Counted from the stretch's first letter, positions 16,177-25,451 are shown. The stretch: 64,000 nt of DNA from JAUVXJ01 sp034411995 (GCA_034411995.1 DAOUME010000006.1:62001-126000), one strand, 5' to 3'. Made by a program: numbers and translations. Notes: generated by a model not told the origin, from the sequence alone.

Positions 16177-16457
16177 GGTTTGTACCCTCCTTCTTCTTGA
16201 TCTAGTTCGTCCGGTGACTGAAAGGTGAAAAGGCATACCCGACGACGTCGCGGAGCGTCTCACAGGGTGGAATGCGGGGTGACCTAGCCTGAGCAGGCCC
16301 ACCCAGCCGAAGAGCATGACACAGACAGCGACGCAAAGAAGGCTTTGCTGGGGGCTGCGAGGTAGTGGAGCGAAGCAGGTGCACGGGCCCCATGGATCGA
16401 TAGGGGAACACTGCGAGTGCGGCGTAGCGGACTACGCACCGGCGCTTATTTGAATAC

Positions 16458-16486
16458 AGTATACTGGAATAGGGCAAGCTTGTCAA
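16458..16486 (-). promoter_or_regulatory. Near-consensus promoter for the papain-like gene
   Basis: On the - strand: TTGACA (16481-16486), 17 bp, TATACT (16458-16463). The start codon is about 275 bases further on, so the leader is unusually long. The gap 16177-16890 otherwise contains only this promoter, the terminator-like hairpin at 16766-16810 and the + strand promoter at 16841. Confidence 0.75.
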
Positions 16487-16765
16487 GTGCTAGTATAAGG
16501 CGTTGCAGGCCTACTGCTCGCCGGGAGTGGCGTGCCTGGGACCTTCCTATCTTGCCGGAACCGCCGCGTTGTGCTCTTGCTGCCCGCCGACATACCCGCA
16601 GGGCCGTCATAGACCTCCCACAGGCAAATCGTAGGGGAAACGTCGGGAAAATGTCCGCTTTCCGCAGGAAATCGTGGGCAAGTCGCAGGGTTGGCGTCCA
16701 GCACCAGGACACGGATTCATGTATCATGTAGACAGTTGCGGACTCGGGTCTTTTTCCTCCTTTCG

Positions 16766-16810
16766 TTCTCCCTCCTCCTCGACCCCAGGGAGGAGGGAGA
16801 ATCGTTTTTT
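16766..16810 (+). terminator. Rho-independent terminator-like hairpin
   Basis: Perfect 13-bp stem: TTCTCCCTCCTCC (16766-16778) with GGAGGAGGGAGAA (16789-16801), loop of ten, followed by TCGTTTTTT ending at 16810. No + strand gene lies upstream for over 2 kb, so what it terminates is unclear. It may insulate the promoter at 16841 or end a short unannotated transcript. Confidence 0.65.
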
Positions 16811-16840
16811 ATGGCCAACCCCCAAACCATCACGTCCCGA

Positions 16841-16869
16841 TTGGCACTGCGCGTGGAGGCCAGTATAAT
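16841..16869 (+). promoter_or_regulatory. Strong sigma70-type promoter
   Basis: TTGGCA (16841-16846), 17 bp, TATAAT (16864-16869). Predicted transcription start about 16876, leaving roughly 16 bases before the GTG start at 16892, just enough for the GGGAGG site. This settles the start of the downstream lipoprotein against the longer reading from ATG 16811, which would place the promoter inside the gene. Confidence 0.75.
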
Positions 16870-16891
16870 CACACCAGCCGGGAGGTCGTCG

Positions 16892-18469
16892 GTGGTTGGG
16901 CGGATCATCCTCGTGTTGCTCCTCGTGCCACTACTCATCGCGTCAGGGTGCGTTCCACAAGATGTGCCCGTCCCGGCCGCATCCCCGAGTCCCCGTTGGC
17001 CCCTGATCACGAGACCAACTGCAACGCCGAGCCCACCCCCGGAGCACACCCCCACCCCCACACCACCCGCCTGGTTGGCTCAGCAGCAGATGGCGATGAC
17101 CCGGGAAGCTAGATCTGACCTGTTGGCGCTGGAGGACCTCACCCGCTACGACATCGACCTGACCATCGGCGTGGAATCGCTGGTCCTGACGGGCCGACAG
17201 ACAACGGAGTACACGAACAACTCAGAGCAAGCGCTGCCCGAGCTCTACTTCAACCTCTTTCCCAACTCGTCCCGCTTCGCCGCCAGTATGGAGATCAGTT
17301 CTCTCTCCATCCAGGGCAGAGAGCAGCAGTTCGAGTACCAGCGTGACGCCACGGTGGTCAGGGTGCCCCTCCCCGAGCCCCTGGAACCCGGGGAGGCCAC
17401 GACGGTGACCATGGACTTCACCGCTCGCGTGCCCCACGTCCAGAAGAACTACTACCTTGTCTTCGCCATGGCCCAGGGGGTGCTCTCCCTGGGAGACTGG
17501 CATCCCATGGTGGCCGTGTACGACGATCAGGGGTGGAACCTCGAGTATCCCGAGGGTACCGTCGGAGAGATAGTGTTCAGCGAAAGTGCATTCTACACCG
17601 TGCGCGTCACGCTTCCAGGCGGACTTGGACTGGACGTCGTGGCCACCGGTGTCGAGTCAGAGCACACCATCAACGCAGACGGCAGTGAGACCTGGCTGTA
17701 CTACAGCGGCCCGGTCAGGGACTTCCACCTGGTGGTCACCGATCGCTACGAGGTGGCGACCAGCGAGGTGCGCGAGACCACCATCAACTCCTACTACTGG
17801 GCCGAGGACGAGGCGTGCGGGAGAGAGGCGCTCGCTTCCGCCGGGCGGGAACTGGCTCTATACGACGAGCTTTTCGGGCCCTATCCGTTTACGGAACTGG
17901 ACCTGGCCGAGGCCGACCTCTGGCCCTGGGCTATCGAGTGGCCGGGATTGATTCTGGTAGGAGCACCCCTCTACTCTGACCCTGAGGAGGAGTGTGGGGA
18001 GTGGCACGTGGTCCACGAGGTTGCCCACCAGTGGTGGTACAGTGTCGTGGGCAACGACCAGGTGGACGAGCCGTGGTTGGACGAGGCCCTGGCCAACTAT
18101 TCGACGGCCTTGTACTACGAGTGGACCCGTGATCCCCAAGAGGCAGCCGCCACCATCGCAGAGCACATCGACGACAGATACGAGGCGTATGTGCAGGCCC
18201 ACGACGACGGCATCGTGGGAGGACCCACCAGCGTCTATACCAGGGCCAGTTACTACCCTCTCGTCTACGGCAAAGGTGCCATGTTCTTCGCCGCCCTGCG
18301 CAAGGAGATGGGCGACGACGCCTTCTTCCAGGGCCTGCGCGGCTACTACGAGCAGTACAAGTACCGCGTAGGCACACCGGAGGCTTTAGGGCGCACCATG
18401 GAGACGGCGTATGGTCACCCGCTGGAGGAGTTCTTCCAGCGCTGGATCTATAGCGCGGCAGGCACGTGA
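16892..18469 (+). CDS. M1-family (gluzincin) metallopeptidase lipoprotein
   Basis: A 525-residue lipoprotein related to M1 aminopeptidases. GTG 16892 is chosen because GGGAGG (16880-16885) lies six bases upstream and the resulting N-terminus, MVGRIILVLLLVPLLIASGC, is a textbook lipoprotein signal (Cys20). After a Pro-rich linker comes an M1-like beta domain (SLVLTGRQTTEYTNN, ELYFNLFPNSSRF), then the zinc site HEVAHQWWY (H375, E376, H379) with the third ligand in PWLDEALANY (E398). The exopeptidase GAMEN motif is altered to WAIEWPG. It should act outside the cytoplasmic membrane. It is followed 85 bases later by a DUF3160 lipoprotein, so the two probably form one unit. Confidence 0.87.
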   Translation: MVGRIILVLLLVPLLIASGCVPQDVPVPAASPSPRWPLITRPTATPSPPPEHTPTPTPPAWLAQQQMAMTREARSDLLALEDLTRYDIDLTIGVESLVLTGRQTTEYTNNSEQALPELYFNLFPNSSRFAASMEISSLSIQGREQQFEYQRDATVVRVPLPEPLEPGEATTVTMDFTARVPHVQKNYYLVFAMAQGVLSLGDWHPMVAVYDDQGWNLEYPEGTVGEIVFSESAFYTVRVTLPGGLGLDVVATGVESEHTINADGSETWLYYSGPVRDFHLVVTDRYEVATSEVRETTINSYYWAEDEACGREALASAGRELALYDELFGPYPFTELDLAEADLWPWAIEWPGLILVGAPLYSDPEEECGEWHVVHEVAHQWWYSVVGNDQVDEPWLDEALANYSTALYYEWTRDPQEAAATIAEHIDDRYEAYVQAHDDGIVGGPTSVYTRASYYPLVYGKGAMFFAALRKEMGDDAFFQGLRGYYEQYKYRVGTPEALGRTMETAYGHPLEEFFQRWIYSAAGT

Positions 18470-18554
18470 TCTGTGCCCCCTGGCCCTGCTGGGAACAAGC
18501 CCACACTGAAAAGCGTCCTACTGGTGACAGAGCCGGAAAGGAGAAAAACACGAC

Positions 18555-20729
18555 ATGCGTAGGAGAGCCCTGGGCCTATCAGACTCCGCTCGTTACCCCC
18601 TGCTGGTGCTGCTCATCGTGGCCTTGCTGGCCGGGTGCGTGCCCGCTGAGACCCCGCTCCCGCCTCCCCAGCCTTCGGCAGAGCCCACCCCTGTAGCGAC
18701 TCCGCAGCCTGTGGAAGGGATTGGTTTCTTGGCCAGTCCGCTGCTGGTCGAGGACGTATCCTTCGGCAGTTACACTCCTCTGGAGATCAACCTGCCACAG
18801 CGATACAAGGGGTACACGCTTCCGGTGAGCCTGGGTGAGGTGATGAACCGCGATCTCTACCAGTTCACCGACGAGCAGCAGCAACTGCTGGAAGATAACG
18901 GGTTCGTAGTCTTGCCCGCCGAGCACCGGGAGCTCTACACGCTCTACGAGAGCGCTCACGCGCAGCAGAGGCCCCTCTTCGTCTCCACCGATTCGGTGCT
19001 GCACGTCTATCACCTGTTGTTCGACAAGGTATTGCGCACCGCTGAGGAAGAGCACTTCTTCCACGACCTGGTCAAGCTGACGCAGGGCATGCTGTGGGCA
19101 TCACAGAGCCAGTCCCAGAGCCTCCAGCGCACGACCATGGAGAAAGCAGCTCGACGGAACGTGGCCTACTTCGCCGTGGCCCTCGGGCTGCTGGACCCTG
19201 AGGCCGACATACCGGCTGAGGTCCGAGACGAGGTGCAGGCTGAACTGAGCCAGATCGAAGCTCACAGCGGCTTCTCCCCGTCCTCCATTCTCCCGGGTTA
19301 CGAGGAGGACTACAGTCAGTACGTTCCGCGAGGCCACTACACCAGGACTGAGCTCCGCCAGAGGTATTTCAAGGCCATGATGTGGTATGGGCGCATCAAC
19401 TTCCGCCTCAAGGAGTTGGACGAGACCCGCTCCGCCCTTCTCATCGCCCAGGCGTTGTCACTCGTGGAGATCGAGGGGGAGCCCGCTTCGCGCCTCTGGG
19501 AGCGTATTTACGAGCCCACGGTCTTCTTCGTGGGTGCCACCGACGACCTCAATATCCACGACTATCAGGCTCTGATCACGGAAGTGTATGGATCTGTGCC
19601 CACGGACCCGTCGGTCTTCGCCGACGACGCCCTGCTCCAATCCTTCGTCGACCTGGCCAAACAACTGCCTCCGCCACAGATCAACTCCATGTGGGTTTGG
19701 GTCTCAGAGGATCGAGAAGAGGCGACGCAGGGCTTCCGGTTCATGGGCCAGCGCTTCGTCATCGACGCCTACGTCTTCCAGCAGCTCATCTACGGCAACG
19801 TGGCCGACCGCTTCCTGCCCAAGGGGCTGGACGTCCTCTCCGCTATGGGCTCCGATGAGGCCTACGTCCTGCTGGACGAGATGGGCGAGGCCCAGTATGG
19901 AGGGTACGTGGAGCAGATGGACAAGGTCCGCGGAGAGATGGCGGCCCTGGAAATGGATAGCTGGACCCAAAACCTGTACTGGACGTGGCTGTACTCCTTG
20001 CGCTCCATCATCGCGCCCAAGGATGAACGGTACCCTGCATTCATGCACACGCGTGCCTGGGCTGACAAAGATCTGCACACGGCCCTCGGTAGCTGGACCG
20101 AGCTGAAACACGACACTATTCTCTATGCCAAACAGGCGTACGCCGAGCTGACCGCTATGCCTCCTCAAGCTGCCCTGAAGGGATACGTGGAGCCCAACCC
20201 TGAGGCGTATGCGCGCCTGACCGCCCTCACGCGCATGACCCTTGCCGGGCTGGATGAACGGGACCTGCTGTCCTCGGATGATCGGGACAGTCTGGAGCAG
20301 CTAGAGGACACGTTGCTCTCCCTGACCACCATCGCCGAGAAGGAACTTCGAGGAGAAAGCCTCACGGAGAGTGAGTATGACTTCATCAACTCCTACGGCG
20401 ACTTGCTGGAGATGCTCACCGTGGCTGCCGCCGATAAGTCCGAGCCAGGTGGCTCGGTCGATGAAGAAGAAGCCGCAGTGGTCGCCGACGTCGCCACCGA
20501 TCCCAATAGCGGCACAGTCCTCGAGGAGGCGGTGGGGAAGATCTTCGAGATCTGCGCGGTGACGGAGGTCGAGGGTCACCTCAGTCTGACCCAGGGCGGC
20601 GTGTTCTCGTACTACGAGTTTGCGTGGCCCATGGGCAACCGTCTGACCGATGAAGCCTGGCGTGAGCTGCTGAACGACGGGCAGGCTCCACCGCCACCGG
20701 AGTGGACGTCCAGCTTCGTAGGACAGTAG
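18555..20729 (+). CDS. DUF3160 lipoprotein
   Basis: A 724-residue protein whose signal peptide ends LIVALLAGC (lipidated Cys28), followed by a Pro/Thr-rich tether. The body is DUF3160: FTDEQQQLLEDNGFVVLPAE near residue 100, then FVSTDSVLHVYHLLFDKVLR, FRFMGQRFVIDAYVFQQL and GLDVLSAMGSDEAYVLL. DUF3160 proteins are long, helical and extracytoplasmic, and have no established activity; the conserved His and acidic residues have prompted suggestions of a metallo-enzyme but this is not shown. ATG 18555 follows GGAAAGGAG. It is probably co-transcribed with the upstream peptidase, consistent with peptide processing at the cell surface, but that link is inference. Confidence 0.86.
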   Translation: MRRRALGLSDSARYPLLVLLIVALLAGCVPAETPLPPPQPSAEPTPVATPQPVEGIGFLASPLLVEDVSFGSYTPLEINLPQRYKGYTLPVSLGEVMNRDLYQFTDEQQQLLEDNGFVVLPAEHRELYTLYESAHAQQRPLFVSTDSVLHVYHLLFDKVLRTAEEEHFFHDLVKLTQGMLWASQSQSQSLQRTTMEKAARRNVAYFAVALGLLDPEADIPAEVRDEVQAELSQIEAHSGFSPSSILPGYEEDYSQYVPRGHYTRTELRQRYFKAMMWYGRINFRLKELDETRSALLIAQALSLVEIEGEPASRLWERIYEPTVFFVGATDDLNIHDYQALITEVYGSVPTDPSVFADDALLQSFVDLAKQLPPPQINSMWVWVSEDREEATQGFRFMGQRFVIDAYVFQQLIYGNVADRFLPKGLDVLSAMGSDEAYVLLDEMGEAQYGGYVEQMDKVRGEMAALEMDSWTQNLYWTWLYSLRSIIAPKDERYPAFMHTRAWADKDLHTALGSWTELKHDTILYAKQAYAELTAMPPQAALKGYVEPNPEAYARLTALTRMTLAGLDERDLLSSDDRDSLEQLEDTLLSLTTIAEKELRGESLTESEYDFINSYGDLLEMLTVAAADKSEPGGSVDEEEAAVVADVATDPNSGTVLEEAVGKIFEICAVTEVEGHLSLTQGGVFSYYEFAWPMGNRLTDEAWRELLNDGQAPPPPEWTSSFVGQ

Positions 20730-20930
20730 CAAACCATCCCGGGCGCCGGCCCACTGCAACCCGCATCGGCCCCGTGGAGACGCGGCCGCCGCGACCGCTT
20801 CCCCACGGCTCGAACTGCCAGTTCCAGCATGGCCGCCGACTGCGGACGGCAGCCCTCCAGGCTATGGTCAGGGTACGCTCCGCGCTGCTCCTCAGGTCAG
20901 CCTGCCTTTCGCCGGACCCCGCCCCGAAGT

Positions 20931-20960
20931 TTGACACAACGCAACATCTTAGGCTATAAT
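20931..20960 (+). promoter_or_regulatory. Consensus promoter of the Hdr-like operon
   Basis: TTGACA (20931-20936), 18 bp, TATAAT (20955-20960). Transcription from about 20967 gives a leader of some 130 bases before ATG 21099. Confidence 0.75.
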
Positions 20961-20979
20961 ATCAATAGTAAATCTTACC

Positions 20980-21027
20980 ATGGTGGTCCGATTTTCCACT
21001 GGACGCACGTGAAATCGAGGCCACCAT
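20980..21027 (+). promoter_or_regulatory. Leader hairpin in the Hdr-like operon mRNA
   Basis: ATGGTGG (20980-20986) pairs with CCACCAT (21021-21027), and inside it CGATTT (20989-20994) pairs with AAATCG (21012-21017), separated by a small internal loop; the apical loop is about 17 bases. No poly-U follows. A structured leader like this may stabilise or regulate the message; I do not match it to a known riboswitch. Confidence 0.4.
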
Positions 21028-21098
21028 TTGCGCGTTAGTGTGGGCCACGCCGAGCCGGATTCAAGGCAATCTGGCCATCGAGCCGCCAAGGGGCAAGT

Positions 21099-22421
21099 AT
21101 GAGCGGTACTCTGGTCATTGGAGCGGGCATCGCTGGCATGCAGGCCGCCCTGGATATCGCAGATGCTGGGTTCAAGGCCTATCTTGTGGAGAAGGAGCCC
21201 AGCATCGGGGGGCGCATGGCCCAGCTCGATGAAACCTTCCCCACCCTCGACTGTTCCTCGTGCATCCTCACTCCCAAGATGGTCAGTGTGGGCGGCCACG
21301 AAAACATCGAACTGCTGACCTACTCGGAGGTCGTGCAGGTAGAGGGCAGCGTTGGCCACTATAGAGTCAAAGTGCGCAAGAAGCCCCGGTACATCGACCT
21401 GAACAAGTGCACGGGCTGCGGAAGCTGTGCGGAGAGTTGCCGTCTCCGAGGCAGGTTGGACAACGAGTTCGACCTGGGCATGGGTAAGAGAGGGGCTGCA
21501 TACGTGCCCTTCCCGCAGGCCGTGCCCCTGAAGTACACCATCGATGGCCAGAACTGTCTCATGATCCAGAGAGGCAAGTGCGGCAAGTCTCCCCCCTGTG
21601 AGGAGGCCTGCCCTTCCGGCGCCATCGACTTCGGGCAGCAAGAAGAAATCATCGACCTCGATGTGGAAGCCATCATCGTGGCCACCGGCTTCGATCCCTT
21701 CGACGCCCGCCTGAAGCCCGAGTATGGCTATGGCGTCTACGACAACGTGATCACGGGACCAGAGTTCGAGCGACTCTCCTCGGCGTCCGGTCCGACCTAC
21801 GGCGAGATCAAACTGGGCGACAGGAAGATCGACGACGTGGTCTTCATCCAGTGCGTAGGGAGCAGAGATCGCAAGCTCGGCAACGCGTACTGCTCACGCG
21901 TATGCTGCATGTACACCGCCAAACAGGCGCACTTAGTCCGCGAGAAGCTTCCGCAGGCCCAGGTCACAGTCTTCTACACCGACATCAGGGCCTTCGGGAA
22001 GGGCTTCGAGGAGTTCTACGATCGGGTCAGAGAGGAGCACGTACGCTATCGCCGAGGTAATCCGTCGGAGATCTACGCTCGCAACGGCCGTCTGGTAGTC
22101 AAGGCGGAGGATACTCTGCTCGGACGGCCGGTGGAGGTGGAGGCCGACCTGGTCGTGCTGGCCGTGGGCCTCGTACCTCGGGAAGACATGCCAGAGGTGG
22201 CCGAACTCCTCGGCCTGTCGGCGTCTGAAGACGGGTTCTTCCAAGAAGCCCACGCCAAGCTCCGACCCACAGAGACGGCCGTACAAGGGGTGTTCCTGGC
22301 AGGATGCTGTCAGGGGCCTAAGGACATCCCGGACGCGGTGGCCCAGGGCAAGGCGGCCGCTGCGTCTGCCGTGGTCTTAATGTCGCAGTCTCGTTCGGGA
22401 CTCACCTCAGGTGAGGAGTGA
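21099..22421 (+). CDS. HdrA-like FAD/Fe-S protein, short form
   Basis: A 440-residue relative of the heterodisulfide reductase A subunit. The FAD motif GAGIAG is at residue 8, IEKEP-like glycine loop at 31-38 and the HdrA pair DCSSCILTPKM at Cys52 and Cys55. Two ferredoxin-type sites follow: CTGCGSCAESC (Cys104-114) and C153, C161, C167, C171. The FAD-domain cluster motif NAYCSRVCCMYTAKQA is present (Cys265, 269, 270, with Cys252 upstream). The N-terminal HdrA domain is missing, so the protein starts directly at the Rossmann fold. ATG 21099 is preceded by AAGGGG. It is the first gene of a three-gene redox unit. In such proteins FAD can bifurcate or confurcate electrons; partner and substrate here are unknown. 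Confidence 0.85.
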   Translation: MSGTLVIGAGIAGMQAALDIADAGFKAYLVEKEPSIGGRMAQLDETFPTLDCSSCILTPKMVSVGGHENIELLTYSEVVQVEGSVGHYRVKVRKKPRYIDLNKCTGCGSCAESCRLRGRLDNEFDLGMGKRGAAYVPFPQAVPLKYTIDGQNCLMIQRGKCGKSPPCEEACPSGAIDFGQQEEIIDLDVEAIIVATGFDPFDARLKPEYGYGVYDNVITGPEFERLSSASGPTYGEIKLGDRKIDDVVFIQCVGSRDRKLGNAYCSRVCCMYTAKQAHLVREKLPQAQVTVFYTDIRAFGKGFEEFYDRVREEHVRYRRGNPSEIYARNGRLVVKAEDTLLGRPVEVEADLVVLAVGLVPREDMPEVAELLGLSASEDGFFQEAHAKLRPTETAVQGVFLAGCCQGPKDIPDAVAQGKAAAASAVVLMSQSRSGLTSGEE

Positions 22422-22428
22422 GGAGAGA

Positions 22429-23547
22429 ATGGAAGCTGAACAGAGTCTCTTGGAGCGCTGTGATCTCTGGGCCTGCATCCAGTGCGGGAAGTGCACTGGG
22501 GGGTGTCCCATATCCTCCAAGACCGTTCTGAACATCAGGAAGCTGGTATATCAAGCTCTGATCGATGGTGACCTCAACCCTGATGGCATGGAAGAGTTGT
22601 GGGATTGTACGACCTGCGGAACCTGTGTCCTTCGCTGCCCCAAGGAGGTGGGACCATCAGACCTGATCGTGGCGCTACGCACCACCCTCGTCGACGGAGG
22701 CGTGATCCCGCCAACCATCAGGGATGCTCTGACCAGCGTCTTCAGGCACGGCAACCCGTCCCTCATGCCTCCTGACGAGAGGGCAGATTGGGCCGAGGGC
22801 CTCGGTGTGAAGAACATCTCTGAGGGCGCAGAGGTGCTGTACTTCGTGGGTTGTATTCCGTCCTACGATGACCGGGCACAGAAGGTCGCCAAGGCCCTGG
22901 TGAAAGCCTTCCAGAAAGCAGAGGTGGATTTCGGCATCCTTGGGGTGGAAGAGAAGTGCTGCTGCAACGAGGTACGCCGAGTGGGCGAGGAGGGCCTCTT
23001 CGAGTACATGATGGAAGAACAGCGGGAAGTGTTCTCCAGCCTCGGCGTCCAACGTATCGTCACCACGTCTCCCCACTGCTTCAACACCTTCAAGAACGAG
23101 TACGAGGGCCTGGACGTCAAGGTTCAGCACTACACTCAGTTCGTAGCCGAACTGATCGAGCAGGGAAGGCTTCCCCTCTCCGGGGAGCTGAACAAGGTGG
23201 TCACGTACCACGATCCCTGCTTCCTGGGCAAGCAGAACGGCGTGTTCGATGAGCCGCGCAGGATCATCCAGAGCATCCCAGGGCTGGAATTCCGCGAGAT
23301 GGACCGCATCAGGGACCGAAGTCTGTGCTGTGAAGGCGGCGGAGGAAGGATGTGGTGTGAGGGAACCAACCCTGAGGATCGCTTGGCCACCTCCCGGTTC
23401 GAGGAGGTGCTCAGCGTGGGGGCAGACGTCTTGGCAGTAGCCTGTCCTTTCTGTCTCCTCACGTTCGAGCTGGCCGCAAAGGCCGGGGGATACGACGAAA
23501 AGGTCCAGGTAATGGACATCATGGAACTGGTGGCCCAGGCGATCTGA
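22429..23547 (+). CDS. HdrC-HdrB-like fusion (Fe-S plus two CCG domains)
   Basis: About 372 residues. The N-terminus carries two ferredoxin-type cluster motifs, CIQCGKCTGGCP and CTTCGTCVLRCP (HdrC-like). The remainder is HdrB/GlpC-like with two CCG domains: the second is canonical (SLCCEGGGGRMW ... VACPFCLLTFE), whereas the first reads EEKCCCNEVRR instead of CCG, with the flanking VGC and SPHC Cys kept. Two CCG domains normally bind an unusual Fe-S cluster that handles disulfide or quinone-like substrates. ATG 22429 is preferred over GTG 22411 because of AGGAG just upstream. It is the middle gene, eight bases after the upstream stop. Substrate not deducible. Confidence 0.85.
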   Translation: MEAEQSLLERCDLWACIQCGKCTGGCPISSKTVLNIRKLVYQALIDGDLNPDGMEELWDCTTCGTCVLRCPKEVGPSDLIVALRTTLVDGGVIPPTIRDALTSVFRHGNPSLMPPDERADWAEGLGVKNISEGAEVLYFVGCIPSYDDRAQKVAKALVKAFQKAEVDFGILGVEEKCCCNEVRRVGEEGLFEYMMEEQREVFSSLGVQRIVTTSPHCFNTFKNEYEGLDVKVQHYTQFVAELIEQGRLPLSGELNKVVTYHDPCFLGKQNGVFDEPRRIIQSIPGLEFREMDRIRDRSLCCEGGGGRMWCEGTNPEDRLATSRFEEVLSVGADVLAVACPFCLLTFELAAKAGGYDEKVQVMDIMELVAQAI

Positions 23548-23575
23548 GGCTCCCCGGGCCTCACCGGGAGGGAAG

Positions 23576-25291
23576 ATGGCGCCCAAGGTTGGCGTGTACG
23601 TCTGTCACTGCGGCATAAACATCGCCCACACCGTGGACGTTGAACAGGTAGCGAAGGCCGCCGGGGAGATCCCGGAGGTCGCAGTGGCCAGGGACTACAT
23701 CTACATGTGTTCCGACCCTGGCCAACAACTGATCCAGGACGACATCCGCGAACTCGGTCTAAACCGGGTGGTGGTTGCCTCCTGCTCTCCGCGTATGCAC
23801 GAGCTTACCTTCAGAAAGGTCATTCAAGAGGCAGGACTCAACCCCTACTTTCTCCAAGTGGCAAACATCAGGGAACAGTGCTCGTGGGTCCATAGCGACC
23901 GTGCTGCCGCCACGGAGAAGGCGAAGGGCATCGTGGCCGGCGCCGTGGGCAGGGCCTGTCTTCTCCAGCCATTAGAGGAGAGATACACCCAGGTGACGTC
24001 GGCGGCGCTGGTCATAGGAGGTGGCATAGCAGGTCTTCAGGCCGCCCTGGACATCGCCGACGCAGGCTACCAGGTCTACCTGGTGGAAAAGGAAGCTGGC
24101 CTCGGCGGGCACGTCGCTGAGTTCCCCAGGACGTTCCCCACCCTCGATGACGTTCAGGCGTTGCTGGCCGAGGTCGTCGGGAGGGTCCAGAACCACCCCA
24201 AGATAGAAGTGCTCACCAACTCCCGCGTGGCTCAGGTGGATGGGTACATAGGCAACTTCCGCGTGCAGGTGGACTCTTGCTCCAGCGCCTCCGAACCTGC
24301 TCCTCTCTCGGAACTCAGTGTGGGAGCGATCGTCGTGGCCACGGGCTTCGAGACCTTCGATGCCAGCCGGAAGCCAGAGTTCGCATACGGCATCTACGAC
24401 AACGTGATCACAGGTCTGGAGCTCGAGAAGCGCCTCTCAGAGTCGTATGCGGATGGTGGGGGAAGCCCTCTGGGGGATGGAGATATCAAAGACGTGGTCT
24501 TCATCCAATGTGTGGGGAGCAGAGACCGGACCGTCGGCAACGCCTACTGCTCGCGAGTATGTTGCATGTACACCGCAAAGCAAGCCCATCTCGTCAGAGA
24601 GCTGCTCCCGGAGGCCCGGATCACCGTCTTCTACATGGACGTGCGCGCCTTCGGCAAGGGTTTCGAACAGTTCTACGATCAGGTCAGAGAGGAGAGAGTC
24701 CTCTACCGCAGGGGAAACCCATCCGAGATCCACAAGCGTGGGGACAAGCTCATCGTGAGAGCGGAAGACACGCTGCTGGGAAGACTGGTGGAGGCCGAGG
24801 CTGATCTCGTCGTGCTGGCCACAGGCCTGGTACCACGGAGCGATGCCTCCGAGATCGGCAACCTGCTGAAGCTGTCGCGCTCCGCAGATGGGTTCTTCAT
24901 GGAACTGCATCCCAAGCTGCGCCCCGTCGATACCACGACGGATGGAGTCTTCCTGGCGGGTTGCTGTCAAGGACCCAAGGACATCGCGGATACCATCGCT
25001 CAGGCCAAGGCGGCGGCCTCGTCGGCTCTGATCCCACTATCACTGGGCAAAGTGAGAGTGGAGTCCATTACGTGCGCGGTCGACCCGTTGCTGTGCTCGG
25101 GCTGTGGCCTGTGCGCCGAGGCGTGCGTATATGGCGCGCTGACGCTCGACGAGCGCAGGGGTGTGATGTCCGCCAATCAGGTGTTGTGCAAGGGCTGCGG
25201 AGCCTGTTCCACGGCCTGCCCTTCCGGCGCCATCGTGTTGAACCACTTCACGCCGGAGCAGATCCTGGCAGAACTGGAGAACGTCGTTTGA
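23576..25291 (+). CDS. HdrA-like FAD/Fe-S protein, long form with ferredoxin tail
   Basis: A 571-residue HdrA-type protein with the N-terminal domain missing from its paralog upstream: GVYVCHCGINIAHTVDV, YMCSDPGQQL, VVASCSPRMHE and ANIREQCSWVH. The FAD loop GGGIAG follows near residue 148. The Cys pair of the usual DCxxC segment is replaced (FPTLDDVQALL). NAYCSRVCCMYTAKQA is retained. The C-terminus has two ferredoxin motifs, CSGCGLCAEACV and CKGCGACSTACP. The gene starts with ATG 23576 after GGGAGGG and ends the three-gene set. Long stretches are nearly identical to the 21099 protein, showing a duplication followed by loss of complementary parts. Electron acceptor unknown. Confidence 0.87.
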   Translation: MAPKVGVYVCHCGINIAHTVDVEQVAKAAGEIPEVAVARDYIYMCSDPGQQLIQDDIRELGLNRVVVASCSPRMHELTFRKVIQEAGLNPYFLQVANIREQCSWVHSDRAAATEKAKGIVAGAVGRACLLQPLEERYTQVTSAALVIGGGIAGLQAALDIADAGYQVYLVEKEAGLGGHVAEFPRTFPTLDDVQALLAEVVGRVQNHPKIEVLTNSRVAQVDGYIGNFRVQVDSCSSASEPAPLSELSVGAIVVATGFETFDASRKPEFAYGIYDNVITGLELEKRLSESYADGGGSPLGDGDIKDVVFIQCVGSRDRTVGNAYCSRVCCMYTAKQAHLVRELLPEARITVFYMDVRAFGKGFEQFYDQVREERVLYRRGNPSEIHKRGDKLIVRAEDTLLGRLVEAEADLVVLATGLVPRSDASEIGNLLKLSRSADGFFMELHPKLRPVDTTTDGVFLAGCCQGPKDIADTIAQAKAAASSALIPLSLGKVRVESITCAVDPLLCSGCGLCAEACVYGALTLDERRGVMSANQVLCKGCGACSTACPSGAIVLNHFTPEQILAELENVV

Positions 25292-25451
25292 GCGGCGCGG
25301 ATCCACAGAGAAAAGCTTCCTCGCCGGGTGCTGTTCTATCCCCCCCATGGCGACGGAATGCGCAGCCGCTAGGCCCCGACAGCGCCGTCACTGGGCGTTG
25401 CCAGCACCGATCTCTCGCCCGGTGCTCACCTGACATGTGAAAGGACATTCG

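Noticed and set aside
16811..16891. ATG 16811 as the start of the M1-like peptidase
   Set aside because: It would place a TTGGCA-17-TATAAT promoter inside the gene and give an abnormally long region before the lipobox; GTG 16892 has a Shine-Dalgarno site at the right distance and an ideal signal peptide.
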